A DNA stretch of 16,534 nucleotides from CAYNNP01 sp964398215 (GCA_964398215.1 CAYNNP010000147.1:1-16534), one strand, 5' to 3'; shown: positions 8,013 to 15,463, counted from the stretch's first letter. The notes: generated from the letters alone by a model not told the origin. Numbers and translations: made by a program.

Positions 8013-8047
8013 GTCACGCGCATTCGTTGCGATGCAACCCGCGTGAC
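8013..8047. promoter_or_regulatory. Nested inverted repeat in the divergent zinc-ribbon/trmL promoter region
   Basis: GTCACGCG (8013-8020) pairs perfectly with CGCGTGAC (8040-8047). Inside it, GTTGC (8026-8030) pairs with GCAAC (8034-8038) around a 3-nt loop. The whole can fold as a 13-bp interrupted stem. It lies 69 nt from the zinc-ribbon start and 48 nt from the trmL start. There is no T-run, so it may be an operator or a leader hairpin. Confidence 0.4.
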
Positions 8048-8094
8048 CAAAGCCAATCCGCTGCCGACAGAAAAATCACTCCGAAGACTCTATC

Positions 8095-8565
8095 ATGAGC
8101 CCTCCAAACGTCCATGTCGTCCTTTATCAGCCTGAAATTCCTCAGAATACGGGTAACATTGGCCGCACCTGTGTTGCACTCGACGCCAAATTGTGGATCG
8201 TTCGCCCTGCCGGGTTCCAACTGGATGACGCCAGAATCAGGAGATCTGGATTGGATTATTGGCAGGACCTGGATTTGGAATTGGTCAAAGACTGGCAAGA
8301 ACTGACCGAAAAACTGGCTGGCAAGCGATTCTTTTTCTTGTCCAAGTTCGCCAAACAGTCATTCTGGGACGTTGAGTTTCAACCGGAAGACGTCCTGGTT
8401 TTCGGACGCGAGAGCGCTGGATTGCCCGACGAAATTTTGGATCGCGATGATCCCAACGCGCTGCGAATTCCGATGACCGATAAAGTCCGTTGTCTGAATC
8501 TAGCGACCAGCGCTGGCATAGTGTTGTATGAACACGAACGCCAGACACGGAGAATCGCTTTGTAG
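8095..8565 (+). CDS. trmL: tRNA (cytidine(34)-2'-O)-methyltransferase
   Basis: This encodes a 156-aa SPOUT-family enzyme of typical TrmL length. TrmL methylates the ribose 2'-O of the wobble nucleotide (C34, or cmnm5U34 in tRNA-Leu) using S-adenosylmethionine. Visible family motifs are motif 1 EIPQNTGNIGRTC (residues 14-26), motif 2 VLVFGRESAGLPDE (about 100-113) and motif 3 ALRIPM...RCLNLATSAGIVLYE (about 123-148), which form the trefoil-knot cofactor site. The ATG at 8095 is followed directly by the first beta strand; no Shine-Dalgarno is seen. The stop lies 9 nt from the convergent pyrH stop. It appears monocistronic, diverging from the zinc-ribbon operon. Confidence 0.93.
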   Translation: MSPPNVHVVLYQPEIPQNTGNIGRTCVALDAKLWIVRPAGFQLDDARIRRSGLDYWQDLDLELVKDWQELTEKLAGKRFFFLSKFAKQSFWDVEFQPEDVLVFGRESAGLPDEILDRDDPNALRIPMTDKVRCLNLATSAGIVLYEHERQTRRIAL

Positions 8566-8574
8566 TGCGGCGGA

Positions 8575-9309
8575 CTAACTGCTGGGGCCGATCCATGTGC
8601 CGATGGTTTCGCCGGATACCGCTTTGACAATATTGCCATCGCGTTTGAAATTGAACACCAAAATCGGTTTTTCGTGTTCGTGGCAAAGTGCGATCGCGGT
8701 TGCATCCATGACTTTCAAGTTCTTTGAAATGACTTCGGGATAGGTCAAGGAATCGTACAGAACAGCATGCGGGTTCTTTTCCGGGTCATCACTGTAAACC
8801 CCGTCAACACGAGTGGCTTTCAAGACCACATCGGCGCCCAACTCAAGAGCTCGCTGCGCGGCGGCGGTGTCGGTCGTCACGAACGGATTGCCGATGCCTG
8901 CGGCCATGATGATAATTCGGCCTTTCTCCAAGTGCCGGATCGCTCGGCGGCGAATGAACGGTTCGGCGATTCGTTCGACAGGAACCGCCGACATGACTCG
9001 CGTCTCCAGGCCAACACTCTCCAGACCGTCTTGAATGGCCAACGAGTTGATCAAAGTTGCCAGCATCCCCATATAGTGCGCGGTGGCTTGGTGCACCATT
9101 TCGTTGCCACCGGAAAACTGTGCGCCGCGAAGGATATTTCCCCCGCCGATGACGATGGCAATTTGGCAACCAGACGAGTGAGCCTGTTTGATTTGGCGAG
9201 CGATATCGCCCATTTCTTCGGCGCTAATGCCTCGACCACCGGAATCCGCCAAACTTTCGCCGCTCAGTTTTAGGATCACACGCTGATATCGAAGTTCGCT
9301 TGTTGACAT
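8575..9309 (-). CDS. pyrH: UMP kinase (uridylate kinase)
   Basis: This encodes a 244-aa bacterial UMP kinase of the amino-acid-kinase fold that phosphorylates UMP to UDP with ATP in pyrimidine nucleotide synthesis. Motifs include ILKLSGESL near the N-terminus, IVIGGGNILRG, the MGMLATLINSLAIQDGLE helix, GNPFVTTDTAAAQRALELGADVVLKATRVDGVYSDDPEKNP and VMDATAIALC. The ATG at 9309 (MSTSEL) is preferred over a longer frame to 9336 because it starts just before the first strand and has a purine-rich AAGAAG about 4-9 nt upstream. In many bacteria pyrH lies between tsf and frr; here neither neighbour is present. The gene is divergent from the epimerase gene and convergent with trmL. Confidence 0.95.
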   Translation of the reverse strand: MSTSELRYQRVILKLSGESLADSGGRGISAEEMGDIARQIKQAHSSGCQIAIVIGGGNILRGAQFSGGNEMVHQATAHYMGMLATLINSLAIQDGLESVGLETRVMSAVPVERIAEPFIRRRAIRHLEKGRIIIMAAGIGNPFVTTDTAAAQRALELGADVVLKATRVDGVYSDDPEKNPHAVLYDSLTYPEVISKNLKVMDATAIALCHEHEKPILVFNFKRDGNIVKAVSGETIGTWIGPSS

Positions 9310-9415
9310 ATTGCTTCTTTCTCGCTGGCACCACAAACCGGGTTAGTTGGCGGGCATGATACGACAATTCGCGTTCAAAACGGAGGGGAGATAGCAGCAA
9401 TTTCTTGATGGGTGG

Positions 9416-9445
9416 TTGGGCGGCAGGTGCGGAACTCGATAGAAT
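9416..9445 (+). promoter_or_regulatory. Candidate promoter implying a leaderless epimerase mRNA
   Basis: TTGGGC (9416-9421) and TAGAAT (9440-9445) are separated by 18 nt. The -10 ends 6 nt before the ATG at 9452, so transcription would start at or next to the start codon. The in-frame TAG at 9440-9442 excludes a longer protein, and no Shine-Dalgarno lies between it and the ATG. Both facts agree with a leaderless transcript but do not prove it. Confidence 0.35.
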
Positions 9446-9451
9446 TGCCGC

Positions 9452-10438
9452 ATGCGAGTTTTTGTAACCGGGGGAACCGGACTGCTTGGGAATACCGTGT
9501 TGCGTCAATTGGGCCGCACGCATGAGACGCTTGCGCTGGTCCGAAGCGATCCAGATGAACGAGTTTTCCAAGGAATCGATACCGAGTTCGTTCGCGGCGA
9601 CTTGAATAGCGAGGACGTGATTGACGACGCCGTTTCAAGATCCGATGCCGTGATCAACGCCGCTGGCTTGATCCATCTTGGTTGGAAAAAGATGGAACAG
9701 TCGATGCGAGTCAATCGTGATGGGACTCGAATCGTTGCTGAGGCATGCTTGAAGCACCGAAAGCGACTGGTACATGTTGGCACAGTCAATGTGATGGCAA
9801 TCGGCAGCCGAAAATCGCCGTCGAATGAAGAGACGGAATTGGATGCAAATGGCGGCCAAGTCCCCTGCACGTATGTGTTAAGCAAGCGGGCGGGGTGTGA
9901 CGAAGTTCGTCGTCTTTCACAGCAGGGGTTGAGTGCTGTGCTGGTTCATCCAGGTTTTATGATGGGCCCCTGGGATTGGAAACCCAGCAGTGGGCGGATG
10001 CTGTTGGAGGTCGCCGGATTTTGGAAGATGATGTCGCCGTGGGGTGGCAACAGCCTTTGCGATTCGCGCGACGTTGCCAACGCGACGATCGCCGCCCTTG
10101 AGAAAGGTGGTGACGACGCGCGCGACTTCATCCTTGCTGGCGCAAATTGGCGCTATAAGAAACTGTGGGGAGAGCTTGCGAAGCGGGTTGGTAAACTTGG
10201 GCCCATTGCGCCGGCGGGGCCGCTGGTCCGATGGGCGGCTGGAGCGATTGGAGACTTGAAAGCCAAAGTCACTGGCAACGAAACGGACCTCAACAGCGCT
10301 TCGGTTCAAATGAGCAACCGGTTCAACTTCTACGATAGCAGTCGCGCAAAGCGTGAATTGGACTATGAGAATCGGCCCAGCGAGGACACTCTGGATGAGG
10401 CTTGTGGGTGGATAATTGATCACCATCTGAACCGCTAA
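9452..10438 (+). CDS. NAD(P)-dependent epimerase/dehydratase (extended SDR)
   Basis: This encodes a 328-aa extended short-chain dehydrogenase/reductase. The Rossmann motif TGGTGLLG occupies residues 6-13, an Asp at the end of RGDLNSED follows, and INAAG (68-72) is the adenine-pocket strand. The catalytic pair is Tyr141 and Lys145 in TYVLSKRAG. The upstream Ser/Thr position is Thr111 in HVGTVNVM. HPGFMMGPWDWKPSSG is typical of the dihydroflavonol-reductase/HpnA-like branch, so a sugar or hydroxy-carbonyl substrate is likely but not defined. The ATG at 9452 is the first start after an in-frame stop at 9440-9442, leaving no room for a ribosome binding site. Spaced 269 nt from rpe, so probably a separate unit. 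Confidence 0.85.
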   Translation: MRVFVTGGTGLLGNTVLRQLGRTHETLALVRSDPDERVFQGIDTEFVRGDLNSEDVIDDAVSRSDAVINAAGLIHLGWKKMEQSMRVNRDGTRIVAEACLKHRKRLVHVGTVNVMAIGSRKSPSNEETELDANGGQVPCTYVLSKRAGCDEVRRLSQQGLSAVLVHPGFMMGPWDWKPSSGRMLLEVAGFWKMMSPWGGNSLCDSRDVANATIAALEKGGDDARDFILAGANWRYKKLWGELAKRVGKLGPIAPAGPLVRWAAGAIGDLKAKVTGNETDLNSASVQMSNRFNFYDSSRAKRELDYENRPSEDTLDEACGWIIDHHLNR

Positions 10439-10493
10439 TTCGGAAAAAGTTCACCGTAAATTAATGGACATGAAGGCTCCCTTAGGCGAGTTT

Positions 10494-10512
10494 CGTTGAT
10501 GATTATTCAACG
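10494..10512 (+). terminator. Weak hairpin downstream of the epimerase gene
   Basis: CGTTGA (10494-10499) and TCAACG (10507-10512) form a perfect 6-bp stem with a 7-nt loop about 55 nt after the epimerase stop, followed by only TTTC. The stem is short and the T-run poor, so termination is a guess. The rest of the 10439-10707 gap shows an isolated TTGACA (10575-10580) without a matching -10. Confidence 0.2.
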
Positions 10513-10707
10513 TTTCAGGGGCATTATGGGGAAAACGCCTACTTCATGCCGGTTCTGTCGCAAAAGGTCCATAATTGACAACCGCTTGTGAGGATGAAAA
10601 CTCTGACGCCTCGATGCTGATTTTGGAGAAGTCGATTTTGTGACCACATTGAATCGATTTGAAAAGGAAAAGATCCAAAGTCTTTCGTGACCCTTTGAGA
10701 CAAGTGA

Positions 10708-11382
10708 ATGTCGAGAACCAAACTCGATGAAATCAGAGACGCAGCGCCGGCGGTTTTACCAAGCCTATTGCTTTGCGACTTTGGTGACCTGAAGACAGAA
10801 ATCGCACGACTAGATCAAGCTGGGACCAAAGTCCTGCATCTAGATGTGATGGATGGCAATTTCGTGCCCAATTTGACTTACGGAATGCCTATCGTCGAAG
10901 GTCTGCGGCGTCACACGCAGATGCCATTGGATGTTCACCTGATGATTAACAATCCGCTGCAATACGTTCAGCCAATGGTTGACGCAGGCGCAGACTTGCT
11001 GACGTTTCACATTGAAGCCGTCGATGATCCGGGGGCAGTTGTGGACGGTATTCGCAAGGCTGGCGTTGGCGTTGGCGTTGCACTGAATCCCGATACGCCG
11101 CTTTCGGCATTGGATGAATGCATTAATAAAGTCGACATGGTGCTTGTGATGAGTGTCAATGCTGGGTTTGGTGGCCAGTCATTTCAGCCAGTTGCGCTGG
11201 AAAAAATCAAACAACTAAGAGCCAGCCATCCGGATCTGCTGATTCAGATCGATGGTGGAATCAATAACGACACGATCAGTTCGGCGAGGGCAGCGGGCTG
11301 CGATTTGTTCGTCGTCGGTTCCGCAATCTTCAAGCAAGAAGACTACGCGAGCGCAATGAGCGAATTGGCGGGGGCATTTTGA
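10708..11382 (+). CDS. rpe: Ribulose-phosphate 3-epimerase
   Basis: This encodes a 224-aa TIM-barrel enzyme that interconverts ribulose 5-phosphate and xylulose 5-phosphate in the pentose phosphate pathway. Key residues are in place: Ser19 in LPSLLLCDF, His44 and Asp46 in LHLDVMDGNFVPNLTYG, His77 in DVHLMI and Asp182 in IDGGIN. These correspond to the metal ligands and the two acid/base Asp residues of the family. The phosphate-binding loop reads MSVNAGFGGQSF, with Ala152 where most relatives have Pro, a mild change. The N-terminus carries roughly ten residues more than usual. The ATG at 10708 has no clear Shine-Dalgarno. The TGA at 11380-11382 overlaps the ATG of the next gene (TGATG), so the two are probably translated together. 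Confidence 0.95.
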   Translation: MSRTKLDEIRDAAPAVLPSLLLCDFGDLKTEIARLDQAGTKVLHLDVMDGNFVPNLTYGMPIVEGLRRHTQMPLDVHLMINNPLQYVQPMVDAGADLLTFHIEAVDDPGAVVDGIRKAGVGVGVALNPDTPLSALDECINKVDMVLVMSVNAGFGGQSFQPVALEKIKQLRASHPDLLIQIDGGINNDTISSARAAGCDLFVVGSAIFKQEDYASAMSELAGAF

Positions 11383-11963
11383 TGATGAAGACGCGGATAC
11401 TTACACGGGTGTTAATCATTCATCCCGGCGCCACCGACTTTGATGACCAGGGCAGGATCAAAGGATCGTTGGACATGCCGCTTAGCCAAGTCGGCGAAGA
11501 TCAAGTCAAAGCATTGTCGGCAGACCTTGCAGCAGTTGAATTGAAAACGATCTACGCGGCTCCGTGTGAGTCGGCAAAGCAGACGGCAGAACAACTTGCC
11601 GTCGGCCGAGACGCGAAAGTCAAAGTGATCGAGTCGTTTCAAAACATTGACCAAGGCCTGTGGCACGGCAAGTTGATTGGTGAATTCAAACGAAATCATC
11701 CACGTGTCTATCGAACTGGTGTCGAATCGCCAAATGAGTTGACTCCTCCTGAGGGCGAAGCGTTTCGTGACGTCGAATCACGTGTCTCCAAGTCCTTGAA
11801 GAAGTGCGTGCGAAAAAGCAACGGTGGGGTCGTCGCGATCATTGTGCCGGATCCGTTGGCAACGGTGATGAGATCACTGCTGACAGGAAGCGATTTCCGT
11901 GATCTTTGGAAGTCACAAACCGACGATGGGCAATGGTCGATGATCGAGTCAGACCGATATTAG
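11382..11963 (+). CDS. Degenerate histidine-phosphatase-fold protein (probable pseudoenzyme)
   Basis: This encodes 193 residues laid out like a phosphoglycerate-mutase/histidine-phosphatase protein: strand 1 RVLIIHPGATDFDDQGRIKGSLDMPLSQVGEDQ, then IYAAPCESAKQTAEQLA, NIDQGLWHG, TPPEGEAFRDVESRV and VVAIIVPDPLATVMRSLL. The catalytic residues are replaced. The RHGxT motif is HPGAT (His14-Pro15), so the phosphorylated His is Pro. The SPLxRAxxTA Arg is Ser64. The Glu opening EIDxGxWEG is Asn88. The second catalytic His of the VSHG segment is missing from IIVPDPLATVMR (155-164). The frame is intact and codon use looks normal, so this is not decay of the reading frame. The ATG at 11382 overlaps the rpe stop. 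A regulatory or binding role is inferred. Confidence 0.8.
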   Translation: MMKTRILTRVLIIHPGATDFDDQGRIKGSLDMPLSQVGEDQVKALSADLAAVELKTIYAAPCESAKQTAEQLAVGRDAKVKVIESFQNIDQGLWHGKLIGEFKRNHPRVYRTGVESPNELTPPEGEAFRDVESRVSKSLKKCVRKSNGGVVAIIVPDPLATVMRSLLTGSDFRDLWKSQTDDGQWSMIESDRY

Positions 11964-12072
11964 CCAAGAATCAGTTTTTGATTCCGGGTGATTTTGGAAA
12001 TGCGTTTTCACGTCAGGCATTGGTTTTGGTAACCCGACGCGTGAGTTTTGGCGTTGCGCTTTTTCCTGCACT

Positions 12073-12088
12073 CTCCCGCTTGCGGGAG
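12073..12088. repeat. Short perfect hairpin CTCCCGC-tt-GCGGGAG
   Basis: A 7-bp perfect stem with a 2-nt spacer lies inside the composite repeat. It is GC-rich and lacks a following T-run, so it is more likely a structural part of the repeat than a terminator. Confidence 0.55.
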
Positions 12089-12149
12089 GCTCGGACGCGG
12101 TAGCGGCCGGGGAGGGCCCTCATGTCGCGTTTTCGAGTTGCGATTTCCC

Positions 12150-12217
12150 GGTAACCCGACGCGTGAGCGAGGGACTGAGTCAAAATTGATTGTCCCTCGC
12201 TCACGCGTCGGGTTACC
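12150..12217. repeat. 25-bp perfect inverted repeat
   Basis: The arms at 12150-12174 and 12193-12217 are exact reverse complements over 25 bp with an 18-nt spacer. Each arm begins or ends with the GGTAACCCGACGCGTGAG unit and extends through CGAGGGA. In RNA this would be a very stable hairpin and may end transcription from the rpe unit or protect its 3' end. That role is inferred. Confidence 0.8.
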
Positions 12218-12232
12218 AAAAACCAATCAGGT

Positions 12233-12369
12233 GTAGGCCGGACCGAGGACGCGATCCGTGCCGGAACAGCGCAAACGCCTCCATTGTGTCGCAGAGATCA
12301 CACTTTCAACGACGTTTCTACTTGCGTCCGAAGTTCCGGCAATAGCAGCGTTTGCTCGGTCCGGCCTAC
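12233..12369. repeat. 137-bp imperfect inverted-repeat element (MITE-like)
   Basis: The terminal arms GTAGGCCGGACCGAG (12233-12247) and CTCGGTCCGGCCTAC (12355-12369) are perfect 15-bp complements. Further matches continue inward: GCCGGAAC on the left faces GTTCCGGC on the right, and a GCAAACG segment faces CGTTTGC. The internal sequence has no reading frame of note. Its layout suggests a small non-autonomous mobile element or a REP-like unit. Target-site duplications were not clear. Confidence 0.6.
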
Positions 12370-12428
12370 GCTAAGAACGCATGCCCAGCGATTGTTCTTG
12401 CTGGCTGTGAATCGATTTGTGATGGCGG

Positions 12429-12434
12429 TATAAT
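12429..12434 (+). promoter_or_regulatory. TATAAT -10 box upstream of the lipoprotein gene
   Basis: An exact TATAAT lies 44 nt before the ATG at 12479. No good -35 is seen at 16-18 nt; the best placed hexamer, TGTGAA (12406-12411), is weak. Transcription would begin near 12441, leaving a leader of about 38 nt. Confidence 0.35.
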
Positions 12435-12478
12435 CGAATTGTCTCAGCTCTCCTTACAATCGATTTCTGTGTGATCCA

Positions 12479-15463
12479 ATGAGATCGTATTCTCGCTTAT
12501 GTTTTGCAGCCGCGTTGCTTGGTCTGGCTTTTGCCGTGGGCTGCAATCCCGAGCAGCCAGTTGTTCCGCCCGATTCGTCGGCAAACAAGCAAGCCAAAGA
12601 AGACGCCAAAGACACCCAGACGCAGGTCGACCCGATCAAACAAGCCATGGAGTTGCTGAAGAAGGGTGACCCCGATGCAGCGGCGGCTGCGACTAGGAAA
12701 GCCCTTGTAGCGAACCCCAACGATCAGCGTGCTCTGACGCTGATGTTGAATATGTTCATTGCAAAGAAGGACACAGCGAGTGCAGTCGAAACGCTTGACC
12801 GGCTTGCAGAGTTGAACTCCAAACGACAAGACGAATTCAACGCTCATGCGGCCAATTTGTTGTTGGCTAGCGGCGAGGTGGATGGTGCATTAGACCGTCT
12901 GCGAATTCTGTTGAAACGCTCGCCTGGTTACGATCAAGGTCGCCGAATTTACGCGCAAGCCTTGGACAGGCATGGGAATCCGTTTGATGCCAACGAACAG
13001 ATTCGCTATTTGATCGGCCGGATGCCGATGAATCAGGAAGCGTTGTATGGATTGATGTCGCCCGATCGGTCTTTTGCCACCATCGACGCGATTCCGGGAA
13101 AATCCGAAGCGGAAGTACAGCGGATCAACGCAATCAACATTGCCAGAATGCACATCGCGAACGGGGCGCCCAGAAAGGCGATCGAGACGCTTGAGAAATT
13201 GATCACAGAAACAGGGAAGACCGAGCCCGTGGTGGGGGCATTGATGGCGCGGTCCTTGGCGAATGCGCAAGAATTCAGTCGCTTGGAAGGCTGGCTGGCC
13301 GGTGCGCCCAATTCCAACCAGCGGTACTTTGACTATTGGCTTGCGGTTGGCGCACTGTCGATGCACAGAAACAACGATTTTGCAGTTCGCTGTTTCATGG
13401 AAGCCGTTCGCCGCGAACCTCACAGCATGGATGCTCATTTTGGCCTGGTCGCATCGCTCGACAAACTGGGCGAGGCCGATAATGCAGAGCTGTTCCGATC
13501 GCGAAATAGCCAAATCGATGGGGTCAACCTGGTCGTGAAAGGGCTTCGTGAATCTTCTGCTCCAACACCAAATCAGATTGTCGAGATCTCCGAAAAATTG
13601 GTTGAGATCGGACGACCTCTGGAGTCGATTGCGTGGCAAGAGTTAGCTCTGCGATTTTTCAACCCAAAATCACCACAACTGCGAGACATTCCAAAATACA
13701 AAAAAGTCATTCTGAAAGAGCTGCCCAGCGGACGAGATAAAGAAACGATCTTCTGCGGACTTGATCCAGAGAATTATCCTTCGCCGGCTAAGTGGTTGTC
13801 GACACTTACAAAGTCTGGCTCGGATTCCTTGAATGTCGCACGTAGCGATACTCAAACAATCCCGGAGGCGAAAGAACCAGTTTTTGCGAATGTTGCCAAC
13901 AGTGTTGGAATCAAATTTCGATATCGAAACGCTGCCGAGCCTGTTGCCAAAGTGTTGCGTATCTTTGAAGCGTTTGGAGCTGGAATTGCGTGTGTCGATT
14001 TTGATCGTGATGGAAAATTAGATTTCTATATTGGCCAAGCTGGTGCTGAACCGATCAAGGAGCAAAGTAAATTTGCAAACGGGTTGTTTCGCAATTTAGA
14101 CGGTTCGTTTTCTGATGTTGTGGAACAATCGGGTGCCGATGATCGTGACTACGCGATGGGGGTGACCGCCGGCGACTGGAATCAAGACGGTTTTGCGGAC
14201 TTGCTGATTGGGAACCTTGGTCAAAGCCGGTTGTTGGTCAACCAAGGCGATGGCACATTCGTTGAACACACGGGTTTTGCTGCTGGCAAAAGTTCGTTGA
14301 CTAGCAGCGTGGCGATTGCCGATGTCACCGGAGACGCTTTGCCGGATTTGATTGAGATCAATTATATCGATGATCCAACTTTGTTTGACCCGATCGAATA
14401 TAACGCGGCAGGCAAGCCAAAATTTCCAGCGGTTCTGCAGTACCATTCATCGGCAGATATTCTTCACGCGACTCAAAAAGACGGTGCTTTTTTATCTCAG
14501 CAGATCGGTGAACAGAAAGGCGATAATGTAAGAGCTGGCATGGCATTGCTGGTAACGGACATTGATGGTTCTGAAGGCAACGAGATTTTCGTCGCCAACG
14601 ATCTGTATGCGAATCAATATTGGATTCGCAATTCGAGTAACGGGCAGTGGTCCGACACCGCCAGCGCGCGTGGTGTTGCCTACGGTTCGTTTGGTAAACC
14701 GCTGGCATGCATGGGAATCGCCGCTGCTGATTTTGATGGTAATGGGCATTTAGATATTCACATCTCGAACTTTGCCGGTGAATGGTCAAACCATTACATG
14801 CAAACTGAGTCGGGGCTCTTTCAGGACTCGACATCAAAATACAGCTTGGATGTAATCACGCAGCCAATGCTTGGCTTTGGTTCGCAAGCGATTGACTACG
14901 ACAACAATACAAGTTGGGATTTGATGATTGGCAATGGCCATATCGAAGACTTCAGCGAATCGGGGCGGGCATTCAAAATGCCAACGCAAGTCATCGCTTT
15001 GACAAAGGATGGTTTCGAGCAGAAAAAAGTTTCAGGAGATGGATACTGGCAGCAATCGCACTTGTCGCGTTCGATGGCGAAGTGTGATTTTAATCGCGAC
15101 GGGCGGATCGACATGATCGTGTCGGATCTCCAAGAGGACGTTGCTCTGCTGGAAAACCGAACCGACAGCGGGCATCACTGGTTGCAGTTGGAATTGGTTG
15201 GCACCGAATCGGAACGCGATGCGATTGGTGCTCGAGTTGTCGCGCATTTCGGAGGTCGGACGGTGACGCAGATCGTTCAATCCGGGGATGGATACATGGC
15301 CAAGAATGAATCCATCCTGTGTTTTGGACTTGGGAAACAGCAGAAGGTTGAAAAACTGGAAGTGCGCTGGCCCAATGGCAAAACGCAGACTTTCGATCAA
15401 TTGACTGCTGATCACAGGTTCCAGTTGACCCAAGGCAGTTCGATGCCATGGCTGTTGTGGTAG
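12479..15463 (+). CDS. TPR / FG-GAP / ASPIC-UnbV (CRTAC1-like) lipoprotein
   Basis: This encodes a 994-aa lipoprotein. The signal peptide ends in LAFAVGC, a lipobox with Cys22 as the likely lipidated residue. Residues about 50-420 form tetratricopeptide-like helical repeats (QAMELLKKGDPDAAAAATRKAL, then others). From about 465 the CRTAC-type region begins with FANVANSVGIKFRYRN, followed by FG-GAP/VCBS blades with calcium-loop motifs: VDFDRDGKLD (about 506), GDWNQDGFAD (564), DIDGSEGNE (693), ADFDGNGHLD (750), IDYDNNTSWD (804) and CDFNRDGRID (868). The C-terminus (about 895-985) is an ASPIC/UnbV domain containing RDAIGARVVAHFGG, QSGDGYMAKNES, FGLG and VRWPNGKTQTF. This architecture is common in Planctomycetes and suggests a calcium-stabilised surface or periplasmic propeller. 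Its ligand is unknown. The neighbouring DUF4347 gene may share an envelope role. Confidence 0.88.
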   Translation: MRSYSRLCFAAALLGLAFAVGCNPEQPVVPPDSSANKQAKEDAKDTQTQVDPIKQAMELLKKGDPDAAAAATRKALVANPNDQRALTLMLNMFIAKKDTASAVETLDRLAELNSKRQDEFNAHAANLLLASGEVDGALDRLRILLKRSPGYDQGRRIYAQALDRHGNPFDANEQIRYLIGRMPMNQEALYGLMSPDRSFATIDAIPGKSEAEVQRINAINIARMHIANGAPRKAIETLEKLITETGKTEPVVGALMARSLANAQEFSRLEGWLAGAPNSNQRYFDYWLAVGALSMHRNNDFAVRCFMEAVRREPHSMDAHFGLVASLDKLGEADNAELFRSRNSQIDGVNLVVKGLRESSAPTPNQIVEISEKLVEIGRPLESIAWQELALRFFNPKSPQLRDIPKYKKVILKELPSGRDKETIFCGLDPENYPSPAKWLSTLTKSGSDSLNVARSDTQTIPEAKEPVFANVANSVGIKFRYRNAAEPVAKVLRIFEAFGAGIACVDFDRDGKLDFYIGQAGAEPIKEQSKFANGLFRNLDGSFSDVVEQSGADDRDYAMGVTAGDWNQDGFADLLIGNLGQSRLLVNQGDGTFVEHTGFAAGKSSLTSSVAIADVTGDALPDLIEINYIDDPTLFDPIEYNAAGKPKFPAVLQYHSSADILHATQKDGAFLSQQIGEQKGDNVRAGMALLVTDIDGSEGNEIFVANDLYANQYWIRNSSNGQWSDTASARGVAYGSFGKPLACMGIAAADFDGNGHLDIHISNFAGEWSNHYMQTESGLFQDSTSKYSLDVITQPMLGFGSQAIDYDNNTSWDLMIGNGHIEDFSESGRAFKMPTQVIALTKDGFEQKKVSGDGYWQQSHLSRSMAKCDFNRDGRIDMIVSDLQEDVALLENRTDSGHHWLQLELVGTESERDAIGARVVAHFGGRTVTQIVQSGDGYMAKNESILCFGLGKQQKVEKLEVRWPNGKTQTFDQLTADHRFQLTQGSSMPWLLW

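Larger units (their letters stand above)
12028..12217. repeat. Composite intergenic repeat with three copies of a GGTAACCCGACGCGTGAG unit
   Basis: The 18-mer GGTAACCCGACGCGTGAG occurs at 12028-12045 and again at 12150-12167 in direct orientation. A third, inverted copy ends at 12217. Between the direct copies lie a hairpin (12073-12088) and the 10-bp palindrome GAGGGCCCTC (12112-12121). The element resembles repeats I recall as common between genes in Rhodopirellula genomes. No transposase is present, so any mobility would depend on enzymes in trans. Confidence 0.75.
11964..12478. other. Intergenic region of 515 nt rich in inverted repeats
   Basis: This gap lies between the phosphatase-fold gene and the lipoprotein gene. 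It holds a composite repeat (12028-12217), an independent inverted-repeat element (12233-12369) and a -10-like box (12429-12434). Open frames here read NPTRERG and SRVGLPGN on opposite strands, which are translations of the repeats rather than genes. Confidence 0.7.

Noticed and set aside
8014..8298. Minus-strand open frame overlapping the start of trmL
   Set aside because: It is antisense to trmL motif 1 and has no family features.
10593..10619. Possible 8-residue leader peptide upstream of rpe
   Set aside because: The ATG is placed directly on the GAGG stretch with no proper spacing, and there is no attenuator hairpin or run of regulatory codons.
12008..12236. Small open frames on both strands reading NPTRERG / SRVGLP
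   Set aside because: They are translations of the intergenic inverted repeats; mirrored frames on opposite strands explain their length.
12890..13639. Minus-strand open frame of 249 codons
   Set aside because: It is antisense to the TPR part of the lipoprotein gene, which has a signal peptide, repeats and downstream domains in one continuous frame.
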